Below, one piece after another: positions 10,506 through 19,601 of a stretch of 64,000 nucleotides of DNA. This DNA comes from Pseudonocardia sp. EC080619-01 (GTDB taxonomy: Bacteria; Actinomycetota; Actinomycetes; Mycobacteriales; Pseudonocardiaceae), in NCBI RefSeq assembly GCF_001420995.1, contig NZ_CP012184.1, positions 6,085,339-6,149,338 of the forward strand, written 5' to 3'. Positions within the stretch are counted from its first letter, which is position 1; every line of letters starts with the position of its first letter. The position numbers were made by a program, and so were the translations under genes. The notes under the pieces were generated by a model that saw only the letters and a program-made list of their open reading frames with translations, did not search any database and was not told the origin of the DNA.

Positions 10506-11866
10506 CCCGACCGACCCCCGACGCCGAACGGACCGTCCCGGCACTGCAGCCGGTCCGGCTGCCGGAGCAGCGCGCGGTCCCCGCCCCACGGCCGCGACCG
10601 GACCGGGCACCGGACGGGAACCGGTCCGGGAACCGGCTGATCGGCGTCGACGCCGCCCGTGGTGTCGCGCTGCTGGGGATCGTCGCGGTGCACGCTCTCG
10701 TCGAGACCACCGACGACGGCGTCCCCACCCCCAGCTACCTGATCTTCGGCGGCCGGTCCGCGGCGTTGTTCGCACTGCTCGCGGGGGTGTCGTTCGCGTT
10801 CCTGACCGCGCGGGCCCGGGTCCGACCCGGACCGGACCTGGCGGCGGCCGCGGCGTCGCTCGCCACCCGCGCGGGGATGCTGATGCTGGTCGGGCTGGCG
10901 CTGAGCTGGACCGACCCGACGATCGCCGCGCTGATCCTGCCGTACTACGCGGTGGCGTTCCTGCTGGCGATCCCGCTGGTCGCCGTCCCGACGCGGGTGC
11001 TCGCGCCGCTCGCGGTGCTGCTCTGTGCCGGGGTGCCGGTGCTGTCGCACCTGGTGCGGCCTGCGCTTCCCGATCCGTCGCTGGCGAACCCGTCGCTCGT
11101 CGAGATCGTCACCGACCCGGGCGGGGTGCTGTCCGAGCTGGCCGTGACCGGGGCCTACCCCGCGGTGCTGTGGGTGTCGTACATGGCGGTGGGGATCGTC
11201 GTCGGGCGGCTGCGGCTGTCGTCGCCGCGCACGGCGCTCGCGCTGCTCGGCGGGGGCACCGCCGTCGCCGTCGTCGCGACCGTGACGTCGATGTGGCTGC
11301 TCGGCCCGGGCGGCGGGTACGCCGCCATCGCCGCGGCGAGCCCGCCCGCGCTGCCGGCGTCCGCCCCGACGATCGCCGACGCCGTCGCCGGCTACCCCGA
11401 CGGCGTCACCCCCACCACCACCTGGTGGTGGCTGGCGACGGTCGCCCCGCACTCCGGCACGCCGCTGGACGTGCTGCAGACCGCGGGCTCCGCGCTCGCG
11501 GTACTGGGGGCGGCGCTGCTGCTCGCGGGTGCCACGCACCGGGTGGTCGCACCGGTCGCCGGCGTCCTCGTCCGCCCGCTCGCCGCGGCCGGGTCGATGA
11601 CGCTGACCTTCTACGTCGCCTCGATCCTGTTCATGAACTCCCCGCTGGACGTGTTCGACCCGGTCGAGGGCTACCTGTGGCAGATCGGCGTCGCCCTGGC
11701 CGCCGGGACGGCGTGGCGCCGCGCGGTCGGCCGCGGGCCGCTGGAGACGCTGGTCTCCGCACCCGCGCACGCCGTGCGCGACCGGGTCCGGGCCCGTACC
11801 CGCGATCGGGTGGCACCCGCCGGTGCGCCGCGCTCGCCGATCGCTGCGGGCCGCGACCGCCGGTAG
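10502..11866 (+). CDS. Polytopic membrane acyltransferase (HGSNAT/DUF1624-like)
   Basis: 454 residues. After a ~45-residue Pro/Arg-rich cytoplasmic N-terminus comes NRLIGVDAARGVALLGIVAV, the signature opening of the membrane acetyltransferase families related to heparan-alpha-glucosaminide N-acetyltransferase, then about ten hydrophobic segments to residue ~430. These enzymes move acyl groups from acyl-CoA across the membrane to an outside acceptor. The GTG start overlaps the stop of the BPL-N gene. Placed third in the synthetase operon, it may acylate the synthetase product or another envelope component (inference). The -10 of the following gene overlaps its TAG stop. Confidence 0.8.
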   Translation: MTRPTPDAERTVPALQPVRLPEQRAVPAPRPRPDRAPDGNRSGNRLIGVDAARGVALLGIVAVHALVETTDDGVPTPSYLIFGGRSAALFALLAGVSFAFLTARARVRPGPDLAAAAASLATRAGMLMLVGLALSWTDPTIAALILPYYAVAFLLAIPLVAVPTRVLAPLAVLLCAGVPVLSHLVRPALPDPSLANPSLVEIVTDPGGVLSELAVTGAYPAVLWVSYMAVGIVVGRLRLSSPRTALALLGGGTAVAVVATVTSMWLLGPGGGYAAIAAASPPALPASAPTIADAVAGYPDGVTPTTTWWWLATVAPHSGTPLDVLQTAGSALAVLGAALLLAGATHRVVAPVAGVLVRPLAAAGSMTLTFYVASILFMNSPLDVFDPVEGYLWQIGVALAAGTAWRRAVGRGPLETLVSAPAHAVRDRVRARTRDRVAPAGAPRSPIAAGRDRR

Positions 11867-11869
11867 CCT
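11864..11869 (+). promoter_or_regulatory. -10 box for a leaderless transcript of the M1 peptidase gene
   Basis: TAGCCT, 7 nt before the ATG at 11877, matches the spacing of actinobacterial leaderless genes (start codon at +1). It also contains the TAG stop of the acyltransferase. No ribosome site precedes the ATG, which supports a leaderless mRNA and allows the peptidase to be expressed apart from the synthetase. Confidence 0.5.
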
Positions 11870-11876
11870 CGCGTCC

Positions 11877-13340
11877 ATGATCGACCTCACCCGGCGGTAC
11901 CGCGGTCTCGCCGGGGTGGCGGTCGTCCTGGCGGTCGTCGGCGGCTGCGCGGCCGGTGTCCCGGACACCGACCGGGCGGCCCCGGCGCCCGACCGTCCGG
12001 TCGTCGACGCCACCCTGGACATGGCACCCGACCTGTCGTCGGCGACCGGCACCCAGACCGTCCGCTTCACCCCGGACACCCGGGTCTGCGAGCTGGTGTT
12101 CCGGCTCTGGGCGAACCGGCCGACCGCCTCCGAGGACGGCACGTCGTCGGAGGTCACCCGGGCGTCGGTCGGCGGGACGCCGGTCACCCCGCGGGTCGAG
12201 CAGGCGGGCGCCCCGGACGGTGCGCCCGGCACCCTGGTCGAGCTGCCGCTGCCGTCGTGCGCCGAGGCGGGCACCCCGGTGACGGCCGATCTCGGCTTCC
12301 GGCTCACGCTCGGCGCGGACTCCGCCGAGCGGATCGGGTACTCGCCGAGCGCCGGGACGGCCTGGCTCGGCAGCCCGCTGCCGGTGCTCGACCACGTCCG
12401 GGGCCGCGGCTGGGTGCGCGAGCCGGCACTGGACATCTCCGGCGAGACGGTCGTGTCGGAGGACGTCCGGCTGAACTCGCTGGCCGTCACCTCGGGCGAC
12501 GACCAGCAGGTCGCGGGCGTCGGCACCCCGACCGGGAGCAGCCCGGCGGCCCCGGGCCGCACGACCCGCACCTTCACCGCCGACGCGATCCGCGACGTCG
12601 CGATCGCGGTGGGCGCCTACCGGATCACCGAGACGACGGTCGGCGGCACCCGGGTGCACGTCGCGCTCCCGGCGGCCGGCCGCGCCGGCGCCGGTGACGG
12701 TGAGAGCGGCGGCAGCGAGCAGGGTGGCGATCTCCGCGGGTCCGCCTCGGACTGGTCGGAGAGCGTCGCCGACAACCTGACCCGGCTCGAACAGCTCCTT
12801 GGCCCGCACCCGTATCCGGACCTGTGGGTGACGATCGTCCCCACCCAGAGCGACGGCGTCGAGTTCCCGACGCACGTCCAGTTCGGGGACGTCTCGAACG
12901 GCACCCGCCCGTCGCTGGTGGCCCACGAGCTCGCGCACATGTGGTTCTACGCGCTGGTCGGCAACGACCAGGCCCGCGACCCGTGGCTCGACGAGTCGTT
13001 CGCGACCTGGGCCCAGGCGATCGTCTCCGACCAGTTCGACTACTACCGCCTCGACAAGTACTCGGCCGGGTCGGACGGGCGGATCGGCGACCCGATGCGG
13101 GTGTGGGACCGCCGCGGCGGGTTCGACGGCTACGTCACCGGCGTCTACGACCAGGGCGCCGCCGCCCTGCTGGAGGGCCGCCGCCGGGTCGGAGCGGAGC
13201 GGTTCGACGAGGCGGTCCGCGGCTACCTCGACGCGAACGCGCACCGGGTCGCCGGGCCCGCCGACGTCGAGCGCGCGTTCGCCGGCCTGCCACCGGTGCT
13301 CGACGTCCTCCGCGAGCACGGAGCCTTCACGCAGTCCTGA
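11877..13340 (+). CDS. M1-family (gluzincin) zinc metallopeptidase, lipoprotein
   Basis: 487 residues. The signal peptide ends in lipobox VVGGC with lipidated Cys24, so the protein is anchored outside the membrane. The M1 zinc site is HELAHMWF (His350, His354) plus Glu373 in WLDESF, exactly the HExxH-18-E spacing. The usual aminopeptidase GAMEN loop appears only as DGVEFPTHV (about residue 325), and the C-terminal helical domain is missing, so this is a short member. The product degraded by the cell's own peptidase in epsilon-poly-lysine producers is handled by a zinc aminopeptidase of comparable size and family (my recollection of Streptomyces Pld). Lying behind a Pls-like synthetase, this one may likewise trim or recycle the polymer. 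Target is inference; fold and export are clear. Confidence 0.88.
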   Translation: MIDLTRRYRGLAGVAVVLAVVGGCAAGVPDTDRAAPAPDRPVVDATLDMAPDLSSATGTQTVRFTPDTRVCELVFRLWANRPTASEDGTSSEVTRASVGGTPVTPRVEQAGAPDGAPGTLVELPLPSCAEAGTPVTADLGFRLTLGADSAERIGYSPSAGTAWLGSPLPVLDHVRGRGWVREPALDISGETVVSEDVRLNSLAVTSGDDQQVAGVGTPTGSSPAAPGRTTRTFTADAIRDVAIAVGAYRITETTVGGTRVHVALPAAGRAGAGDGESGGSEQGGDLRGSASDWSESVADNLTRLEQLLGPHPYPDLWVTIVPTQSDGVEFPTHVQFGDVSNGTRPSLVAHELAHMWFYALVGNDQARDPWLDESFATWAQAIVSDQFDYYRLDKYSAGSDGRIGDPMRVWDRRGGFDGYVTGVYDQGAAALLEGRRRVGAERFDEAVRGYLDANAHRVAGPADVERAFAGLPPVLDVLREHGAFTQS

Positions 13341-13377
13341 GTGGCGGGCCCCACCCCGGCCCCGGCCCCCGTCGATC

Positions 13378-13414
13378 TTCTACTTACGGTAGAACTACTA
13401 CTGAACGTAGAACT
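13378..13414 (+). promoter_or_regulatory. Candidate operator of the cyd operon
   Basis: In the 94-bp gap before cydA an unusually AT-rich stretch holds an inverted repeat TTCTAC-N5-GTAGAA (13378-13394). The octamer GTAGAACT occurs twice, at 13389-13396 and 13407-13414, with 18-bp spacing. A repressor dimer plus an extra half-site is a reasonable reading. It is not the TTGTGA-type Rex site known upstream of Streptomyces cyd genes. GGAGG at 13419-13423 is the cydA ribosome site. Confidence 0.45.
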
Positions 13415-13434
13415 TCGCGGAGGACGGGGCCGGA

Positions 13435-14892
13435 ATGGACGCGCTCGACCTGGCACGCTGGCAGTTCGGGATCACGACGATCTACCACTTCCTGTTCGTC
13501 CCGCTGACGATCGGCCTGTCGGTGATCGTCGCCTCACTGCAGACCGCGTGGTTCCGCACGGGCCGGACCGAGTACCTGCGCGCGACGAAGTTCTTCGGGA
13601 AGCTCTTCCTGATCAACTTCGCGATGGGTGTGGTCACCGGCATCGTGCAGGAGTTCCAGTTCGGGATGAACTGGAGCACCTACTCGACCTTCGTCGGCGA
13701 CGTCTTCGGGGCGCCGCTCGCGATGGAGGCGCTGATCGCGTTCTTCCTGGAGTCGACCTTCATCGGGCTCTGGATCTTCGGCTGGGACCGGCTCCGGAAG
13801 GGCGTCCACCTGGCCTGCATCTGGGCCGCCGCGCTCGGGTCGAACCTGTCGGCGTACTTCATCCTCGCCGCGAACGCCTGGATGCGGAACCCGGTCGGCT
13901 ACGAGGTCGACCCCGCCACCGGCCGCGCCCGGCTCACCGACATCGGCGCCGTCCTGGCCAACCCGCAGGCGTGGTCGACGTACTTCCACGTCGTCGCCGC
14001 GGCGTTCGTCATCGCCGGGCTGTTCGTGGCCGCCGTGAGCGCCTGGAAGCTGATGCGGGAGCGGTGGCCGCGGACCGGTGACGCGGTCCCCCACGGCTCC
14101 GAGCACGAGCTGTTCCGGAAGAGCCTGCGGGCCGGCCTGCTGGTCACCCTGATCGCCGGCGCGCTCGTCGTCGCCTCCGGGGACCACCAGGCCAAGCTCG
14201 CCGCGACCTACGAGCCGATGAAGCTCGCCTCGGCCGAGGCGCTGTGGCAGACCGAGGGCTCCGCCGGGTTCTCGCTGTTCGCGGTCGGCGACATCCAGGG
14301 CAGCCGCAACCACATCAACGTCCAGATCCCGGGCGTGCTCAGCTTCCTCGCCACCGGCGACCCCTGGGGGCCGGTGCAGGGCATCGAGAACGTCCAGGCC
14401 CAGTACGAGGCCCTCTACGGCCCCGGCGACTACCGGCCGAACATCGCGGTCCTCTACTGGTCGTTCCGCATGATGATGGGGCTCGGGCTGGCCGGCGTCG
14501 CCGTCGCGGCGGCGGGACTGTGGCTGACCCGCCGCGGACGACTGCCCCGGCACCGCTGGATGTACCGCGTCGTCGTCGCGGCGCTGCCGGCCGCGCTGGC
14601 CGGGAACATCTTCGGCTGGATCCTCACCGAGATGGGCCGCCAGCCGTGGACCGTGCACGGCGAGCTGCTGACCGCGGCGAGCGTGTCGCCCGGGGTGAGC
14701 CTCGGGCAGGTGGCGTTCTCGCTGGCCGCGTTCACGCTGCTCTACGGCGTCCTCGCCGTCGTCGAGGTGGGGCTGCTGTTCCGCTACGTGAAGGCGGGCC
14801 CGGCCGCCGCGATGCCCTACCCCGACCCCCCGGAGCCCGACGGCCCCACCGCCGCACCCGGCGAGCGCCGCGACCCGGCGTTCAGCTACTGA
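13435..14892 (+). CDS. cydA: Cytochrome bd ubiquinol/menaquinol oxidase subunit I
   Basis: 485-residue membrane subunit carrying hemes b558, b595 and d; oxidises quinol and reduces oxygen with high affinity without pumping protons. Heme ligands are visible at expected places: His18 in TTIYHFLF, His185 in WSTYFHVV and Met400 in LTEMGRQPW. WNxAAEVGRQP-type quinol region is present as the segment around Met400, and GSRNHINVQIPGVLSFLAT is in the quinol loop. Length is that of the short-loop actinobacterial type. First gene of cydABDC; the next start is 10 nt after its stop. Confidence 0.97.
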   Translation: MDALDLARWQFGITTIYHFLFVPLTIGLSVIVASLQTAWFRTGRTEYLRATKFFGKLFLINFAMGVVTGIVQEFQFGMNWSTYSTFVGDVFGAPLAMEALIAFFLESTFIGLWIFGWDRLRKGVHLACIWAAALGSNLSAYFILAANAWMRNPVGYEVDPATGRARLTDIGAVLANPQAWSTYFHVVAAAFVIAGLFVAAVSAWKLMRERWPRTGDAVPHGSEHELFRKSLRAGLLVTLIAGALVVASGDHQAKLAATYEPMKLASAEALWQTEGSAGFSLFAVGDIQGSRNHINVQIPGVLSFLATGDPWGPVQGIENVQAQYEALYGPGDYRPNIAVLYWSFRMMMGLGLAGVAVAAAGLWLTRRGRLPRHRWMYRVVVAALPAALAGNIFGWILTEMGRQPWTVHGELLTAASVSPGVSLGQVAFSLAAFTLLYGVLAVVEVGLLFRYVKAGPAAAMPYPDPPEPDGPTAAPGERRDPAFSY

Positions 14893-14902
14893 GGAGAGCG
14901 TC

Positions 14903-15964
14903 ATGGACCTGCCCACGATCTGGTTCCTGGCCGTCGCCGTCCTCTGGACCGGCTACCTCGTGCTCGAGGGGTTCGACTTCGGCGTCGGCATGCTGGTGCG
15001 CGCGTTCGGCCGCGACGAGGAGGACCGCGAGGTCGCGCTCGGCGCCATCGGCCCCGTCTGGGACGGCAACGAGGTCTGGCTGATCGCCGCCGTCGGCGCG
15101 ATGTTCGCCGCGTTCCCCGCCTGGTACGCGGCCACCCTCTCCGGCCTGTACGTCCCCGTCCTGCTGGTGCTCCTGGCGCTGATCGTGCGCGGGGTCGGGC
15201 TGGAGTACCGCCACAAGCGCGACGACGACGCCTGGAAGCTCCGCTGGGACGTCGGCATCGGCATCGGGTCGCTGGTCCCCGCCTTCGTGTGGGGGATGGT
15301 GCTCGCGAACCTGGTACGCGGACTGCCGACGACCACGACGGCGCCGGGGAACGGCGCGAACACCGTGGTCACGGCGTCGCTGCTCGACCTCGCCAACGGC
15401 TACGCGCTGCTCGGCGGCGTCGTCACCACCGCCCTGTTCCTGCTGCACGGCGCGGTGTTCCTCGCCCTGAAGACCGACGGCCCGGTCCGCCGCCGGGCCC
15501 ACCGCTTCGCGGTCCGCGCGGTGGTCCCGGTACTGCTGGTGACCGTCGCGTTCCTGACCGCCACGCTGGCCCTGCGCGCCCCGTCCTGGACCACCCCGGT
15601 GGCCTGGGCGTCCGGGCTGGCGCTGGCGCTCGCCGGGCTCGCCCTGCTCCTGGGCCGCGAGGGCTGGGCGTTCACCGCCACCGCGACCGCGGTCGGGGCG
15701 CTGTCGGTGGTCCTCTTCGGGCAGCTCCACCCGGAGCTGCTGGTCTCGACCACCGACCCGGCGCACACCCTGACGGTGGCGAACGCGGCGTCCGCGCCGT
15801 ACACGCTGACCGTGATGAGCTGGGTCGCGGTCGTGTTCCTGCCGCTGGTGCTGCTCTACCAGAGCTGGAGCTACTGGGTGTTCCGCAGGCGGCTCGGCGG
15901 CGACCGGGTGTCGCCCGCCGGGACCGACGGCTCTGGCGGCGCGGCGGTACCGGCGCCACGATGA
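14903..15964 (+). CDS. cydB: Cytochrome bd oxidase subunit II
   Basis: 353 residues, about nine membrane helices. The family opening LPTIWFLAVAVLWTGYLVLEG and the conserved FDFGVGML plus WDGNEVWLI near residues 25-65 identify CydB, the structural partner of CydA. ATG at 14903 has GAGGAG upstream. The stop overlaps the cydD start as ATGA. The C-terminal 20 residues are a polar tail. Confidence 0.97.
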   Translation: MDLPTIWFLAVAVLWTGYLVLEGFDFGVGMLVRAFGRDEEDREVALGAIGPVWDGNEVWLIAAVGAMFAAFPAWYAATLSGLYVPVLLVLLALIVRGVGLEYRHKRDDDAWKLRWDVGIGIGSLVPAFVWGMVLANLVRGLPTTTTAPGNGANTVVTASLLDLANGYALLGGVVTTALFLLHGAVFLALKTDGPVRRRAHRFAVRAVVPVLLVTVAFLTATLALRAPSWTTPVAWASGLALALAGLALLLGREGWAFTATATAVGALSVVLFGQLHPELLVSTTDPAHTLTVANAASAPYTLTVMSWVAVVFLPLVLLYQSWSYWVFRRRLGGDRVSPAGTDGSGGAAVPAPR

Positions 15965-17736
15965 GCGTCGTGTCCCGGCCCGCTCCCGCCTCCCCGCCGG
16001 TCGATCCCCGGCTCGTCCGGACCGCGAGCGCCGTCCGGGTGCACCTGCTGGTCGCGGCCGTCTGCGGGGTCGCGGCGACCGGCCTGATCCTGGCGCAGGC
16101 CTGGCTGGTGTCCCGGGTCGTCGCCGGGGCGACCCCGGCCTTCACCGGCGACGGGTCACCGCTGGGCCCGGGCTCCGGGCTCGACGTGCTGTGGCCGCTC
16201 GTCGTGGGGGTCGCCGGCGTGCCGCTGGCCCGCGCCCTGCTGTCCTACGGGGCGGAGTCCGCGGCGCTGCGCAGCGCCGCACGCGCCAAGTCGCAGCTGC
16301 GGATGCAGCTGGTCCGGAGGCTCGCCGCGGCCCCGCCGGACCCGTCGCGGTCCACCGGGCAGGTCGTCACACTCGCCACCCGCGGCCTCGACGCACTCGA
16401 CGACTACTTCGCCCGCTACCTGCCCCAGCTCGTCCTCGCGGTGCTGGTCCCGGTGGCCGTGCTGGTCGTCGTCGGCGGCGCGGACTGGATCTCCGCGGTC
16501 GTCATCGGCGTGACGCTGCCGCTGATCCCGGTCTTCATGGCGCTGGTCGGGATGCACACCCGCGCGCGCACCGACCGGCAGTGGCGGCTGCTGTCGCGGC
16601 TCGGCGGGCACTTCCTCGACGTCGTGCAGGGCCTCCCGACGCTGGCGCTGTTCCGGCGGGCGACCGTCGTCGCCGAGAAGGTCCGCGAGACCACCGACCA
16701 GCACCGCACCGCCACCATGGGGACGCTGCGGGTGGCGTTCCTGTCCGCGTTCGTGCTGGAGCTGCTCGCGACCCTCGCCGTGGCGCTCGTCGCCGTCGAG
16801 GTCGGGCTGCGGCTGCTCTACGGCGACCTCGACTACGCGACGGCGCTGTTCGTGCTGATCCTCGCGCCGGAGGCGTACCTGCCGCTGCGCGAGGTCGGCG
16901 CCCGGTTCCACGCGAGCTTGGAGGGCGTCGCCGCCGCCCGGCAGGTGTTCGACGAGCTCGACCGCCCCTCCACCGGCCCGGCAGGCGGGACCCTCCCCCC
17001 ACCGGCGCCCGCCCCCGCCGGGCGCGCGCTGGCCGTCGACGCGCTCCACGTCCGGTACCCGGGCGCCCCCGCCGACGCACTGACCGGTCTCTCACTGGAG
17101 CTGCGCCCCGGGGAGTCGGTGCTGCTCAGCGGACCGTCCGGGTCGGGGAAGTCGACCCTGCTGGGGGTGCTGCTCGGCTTCGTGGCCCCCACGGGCGGCA
17201 CGGTGCGCGTGCCCGGCCCGGGTTGCGCCGACCGGGAGCTCGCCGACCTGGATCTCGACGCGTGGCGGCGCACTGTCGCCTGGGTGCCCCAGCAACCGCA
17301 CCTGTTCGCCGGGTCGGTCGCCGACAACGTGCGGCTCGGCGAGCCCGGTGCGTCCGACACCGCGGTACGCGAGGCGGGCCGCCGGTCCGGTCTCGACGCC
17401 GTCGTCGCGGGCCTGCCGCAGGGCTGGGACACCCCGCTCGGCGAGGGCGGCGCGCGGCTGTCGTCCGGGGAACGGCAGCGGGTCGCGCTGGCCAGGGCGT
17501 TCCTGCGGGACGCCCCGCTGGTCCTGCTCGACGAGCCCACCGCGCACCTCGACCCGGACTCGGCCGAGGCCGTCCGCTCCGCGGCCGCGGACCTGCTCCG
17601 CGGCCGGACGGCGGCCGTCGTCGCGCACGACGCCGGCTGGGCCGAGCACACCGACCGCACCGTGCACCTGGAGCGGGGCCGGATCACCGGGCCCGTCCCG
17701 GCCCACGGCCCCGAGCGGGACGAGGCCCGCCGATGA
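15961..17736 (+). CDS. cydD: Thiol reductant/heme-linked ABC exporter subunit CydD
   Basis: 591 residues: a six-helix ABC exporter membrane domain (about 25-320), then an ATPase domain with Walker A GPSGSGKST (about 390), signature LSSGERQRVALA and Walker B LVLLDEPTAHLDPD. CydDC exports cysteine/glutathione-type thiols in E. coli and is required for cytochrome bd assembly. ATG overlaps the cydB stop, and its own stop overlaps cydC. The linker at about 330-345 is proline-rich. Confidence 0.94.
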   Translation: MSVVSRPAPASPPVDPRLVRTASAVRVHLLVAAVCGVAATGLILAQAWLVSRVVAGATPAFTGDGSPLGPGSGLDVLWPLVVGVAGVPLARALLSYGAESAALRSAARAKSQLRMQLVRRLAAAPPDPSRSTGQVVTLATRGLDALDDYFARYLPQLVLAVLVPVAVLVVVGGADWISAVVIGVTLPLIPVFMALVGMHTRARTDRQWRLLSRLGGHFLDVVQGLPTLALFRRATVVAEKVRETTDQHRTATMGTLRVAFLSAFVLELLATLAVALVAVEVGLRLLYGDLDYATALFVLILAPEAYLPLREVGARFHASLEGVAAARQVFDELDRPSTGPAGGTLPPPAPAPAGRALAVDALHVRYPGAPADALTGLSLELRPGESVLLSGPSGSGKSTLLGVLLGFVAPTGGTVRVPGPGCADRELADLDLDAWRRTVAWVPQQPHLFAGSVADNVRLGEPGASDTAVREAGRRSGLDAVVAGLPQGWDTPLGEGGARLSSGERQRVALARAFLRDAPLVLLDEPTAHLDPDSAEAVRSAAADLLRGRTAAVVAHDAGWAEHTDRTVHLERGRITGPVPAHGPERDEARR

Positions 17737-19409
17737 GCACCCCGAGCGCCCCCGGGGGCCCCTGGTCGCTCGCCGGGTCCGTGCTCCGCCCGCAGGCCCG
17801 CGGTGTCCTCGGCGGCGCCCTGCTCGGCGCGCTCGCGACGGCCTGCGGGGCCGGGCTGTTGTCGCTGGCCGCGTGGCTGCTGGCCACGGCCGCGCAGCAC
17901 CCGTCGGTGACGGCGCTGTCGGTCGCCGTCGTGCTCACCCGGGCGCTGGGCGTCGGGCGCGGCGTCACCCGCTACGCGGAGCGGCTGGTCGGTCACGACG
18001 CCGCCCTCCGCGCGCTGTCCGACATGCGCAACCGGGTCTACGCCCGGCTCGCCGCGACCGAGCCGGTCCGCCGGTTCCGGTCCGGCGACCTGGTGTCGCG
18101 GCTGGTCACCGACACCGACTCGGTCCAGGACCTCGTCGTGCGGGGTGTACTGCCGGTGGTGGCCGCCGCCCTCGTCGGCTCGGGGGCGGTGCTGCTCGCC
18201 ACCGTGCTGCTCGTGCCCGGTGGCGCGCTGCTCGCGGCCGGGCTGCTGCTGGCGGGCGTCGCCGTCCCGGCGTTCGCCGCGGCGCTGTCCCGGGGGCCTG
18301 CCGCCCGCGCCGGCAGGGCCCGCGCCGGGCTGTCGGCGGGGCTCGTCGACCTTCTCGACGGCGCCCCCGACCTGCTCGCGTACGGCGCCACCGGCCGGGC
18401 CGTGGCCGCCGTCGAGCGGGCCGACGCGGAGCTGACCCACACCGCCCGCCGCGACGCCGTCCTGCTGGGGCTGGGCGCCGGGTCCGGTGCGCTGGTCGCC
18501 GGGCTCACCCTCGCGGGGACGCTGCTGCTCGGTGTCGCCGCCGTCGGGGACGGCACCCTCGGCGCCGTCCCGATGGCGGTCCTCGTGCTCACCGCACTCG
18601 CCGCGTTCGAGATCACGGCGCCGCTACCGGCCGCCGCGGCCCGGCTCGCGAGCGTCCGGGCCGGCCTGGCGCGGCTCGTCCCGGTGCTGTCCGCCGAGCC
18701 GGCGGTGACCCACCGGGCCCCGGGGGCCGAGCCGCTCCCCCGGCGCGGCGGGCTGCGGATCCGCGGTCTCGTCGTCGCCCACCCGGACCCGGACGGGACA
18801 CCGGGCCGCACCGTCCTCGACCGGCTCGACCTCGACGTCGCCGAGGGCGAGCACGTCGCGCTGGTCGGCGCCAGCGGCTCCGGGAAGTCGACGCTCGCCT
18901 CGGTGCTGTTCCGGTTCCTGGACCCGGTCGCCGGTTCGGTCACCCTCGGCGGGCAGGAGCTCACCACCCGTCCGCCGGACGAGGTGCGGGTCGTCGTCTC
19001 CGGCGTCCCGGCCGACCCGCACGTGTTCGACTCGACGGTGCGGGAGAACCTGCGCCTGGCCCGGCCCGCGGCGCCCGACGACGAGCTGGCCGGCGTCCTG
19101 CGCCGGGTCGGGCTCGGCGGCCTGGCGCTCGACGACGAGGTCGGCGCGCACGGCGCCCGGCTCTCCGGCGGGATGCGGCGCCGGCTCGCGCTCGCCAGGG
19201 CGCTGCTCGTCGACCCGGCCGTCCTGGTGCTCGACGAGCCCACGGCCCACCTGGACCCGGACACCCGCGACGCCGTCCTCGACGACCTGCTGGTCGCGGC
19301 GGCCGGTCGCACCCTGCTGCTGATCACCCACGACCCGGCCGTCCTGCACCGGGTGCACGCCGTGCACACACTGCGCGACGGGCGGTTGCACCCCCGCAAC
19401 GGGGGGTGA
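17733..19409 (+). CDS. cydC: Thiol reductant/heme-linked ABC exporter subunit CydC
   Basis: 558 residues, half-transporter partner of CydD. The membrane domain (about 20-300) includes RALGVGRGVTRYAERLVGHD, typical of CydC. The ATPase domain has GASGSGKST (about 379), signature LSGGMRRRLALARAL and Walker B VLVLDEPTAHLDPD. The ATG lies inside the cydD stop. The last codons (His-Pro-Arg-Asn-Gly-Gly) form a GC-rich hairpin that may act as terminator. Confidence 0.94.
   Translation: MSTPSAPGGPWSLAGSVLRPQARGVLGGALLGALATACGAGLLSLAAWLLATAAQHPSVTALSVAVVLTRALGVGRGVTRYAERLVGHDAALRALSDMRNRVYARLAATEPVRRFRSGDLVSRLVTDTDSVQDLVVRGVLPVVAAALVGSGAVLLATVLLVPGGALLAAGLLLAGVAVPAFAAALSRGPAARAGRARAGLSAGLVDLLDGAPDLLAYGATGRAVAAVERADAELTHTARRDAVLLGLGAGSGALVAGLTLAGTLLLGVAAVGDGTLGAVPMAVLVLTALAAFEITAPLPAAAARLASVRAGLARLVPVLSAEPAVTHRAPGAEPLPRRGGLRIRGLVVAHPDPDGTPGRTVLDRLDLDVAEGEHVALVGASGSGKSTLASVLFRFLDPVAGSVTLGGQELTTRPPDEVRVVVSGVPADPHVFDSTVRENLRLARPAAPDDELAGVLRRVGLGGLALDDEVGAHGARLSGGMRRRLALARALLVDPAVLVLDEPTAHLDPDTRDAVLDDLLVAAAGRTLLLITHDPAVLHRVHAVHTLRDGRLHPRNGG
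19389..19408 (+). terminator. Hairpin at the end of cydC
   Basis: CACCCCC - GCAACG - GGGGGTG, a 7-bp stem that reaches into the TGA stop. No T-tract follows, so it is only a likely terminator of the cyd operon. Confidence 0.4.
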
Positions 19410-19601
19410 CGAACCGGCAGCCGAACCGCGCCCCTACCCTGCTCCGAACACCGGGTGCGGCGCGTGGACGACCGGTCGCGCACCGCTCTCAGGTGGATCA
19501 CAGGACCCCGCTGCCACGCTGGGAGCGACCATCGGGTGACACGGTCCCGCCCCGTGGTCGTGAACGAGCCGAGACCGTGTCAGAACGTGAGGTCCCCACC
19601 C

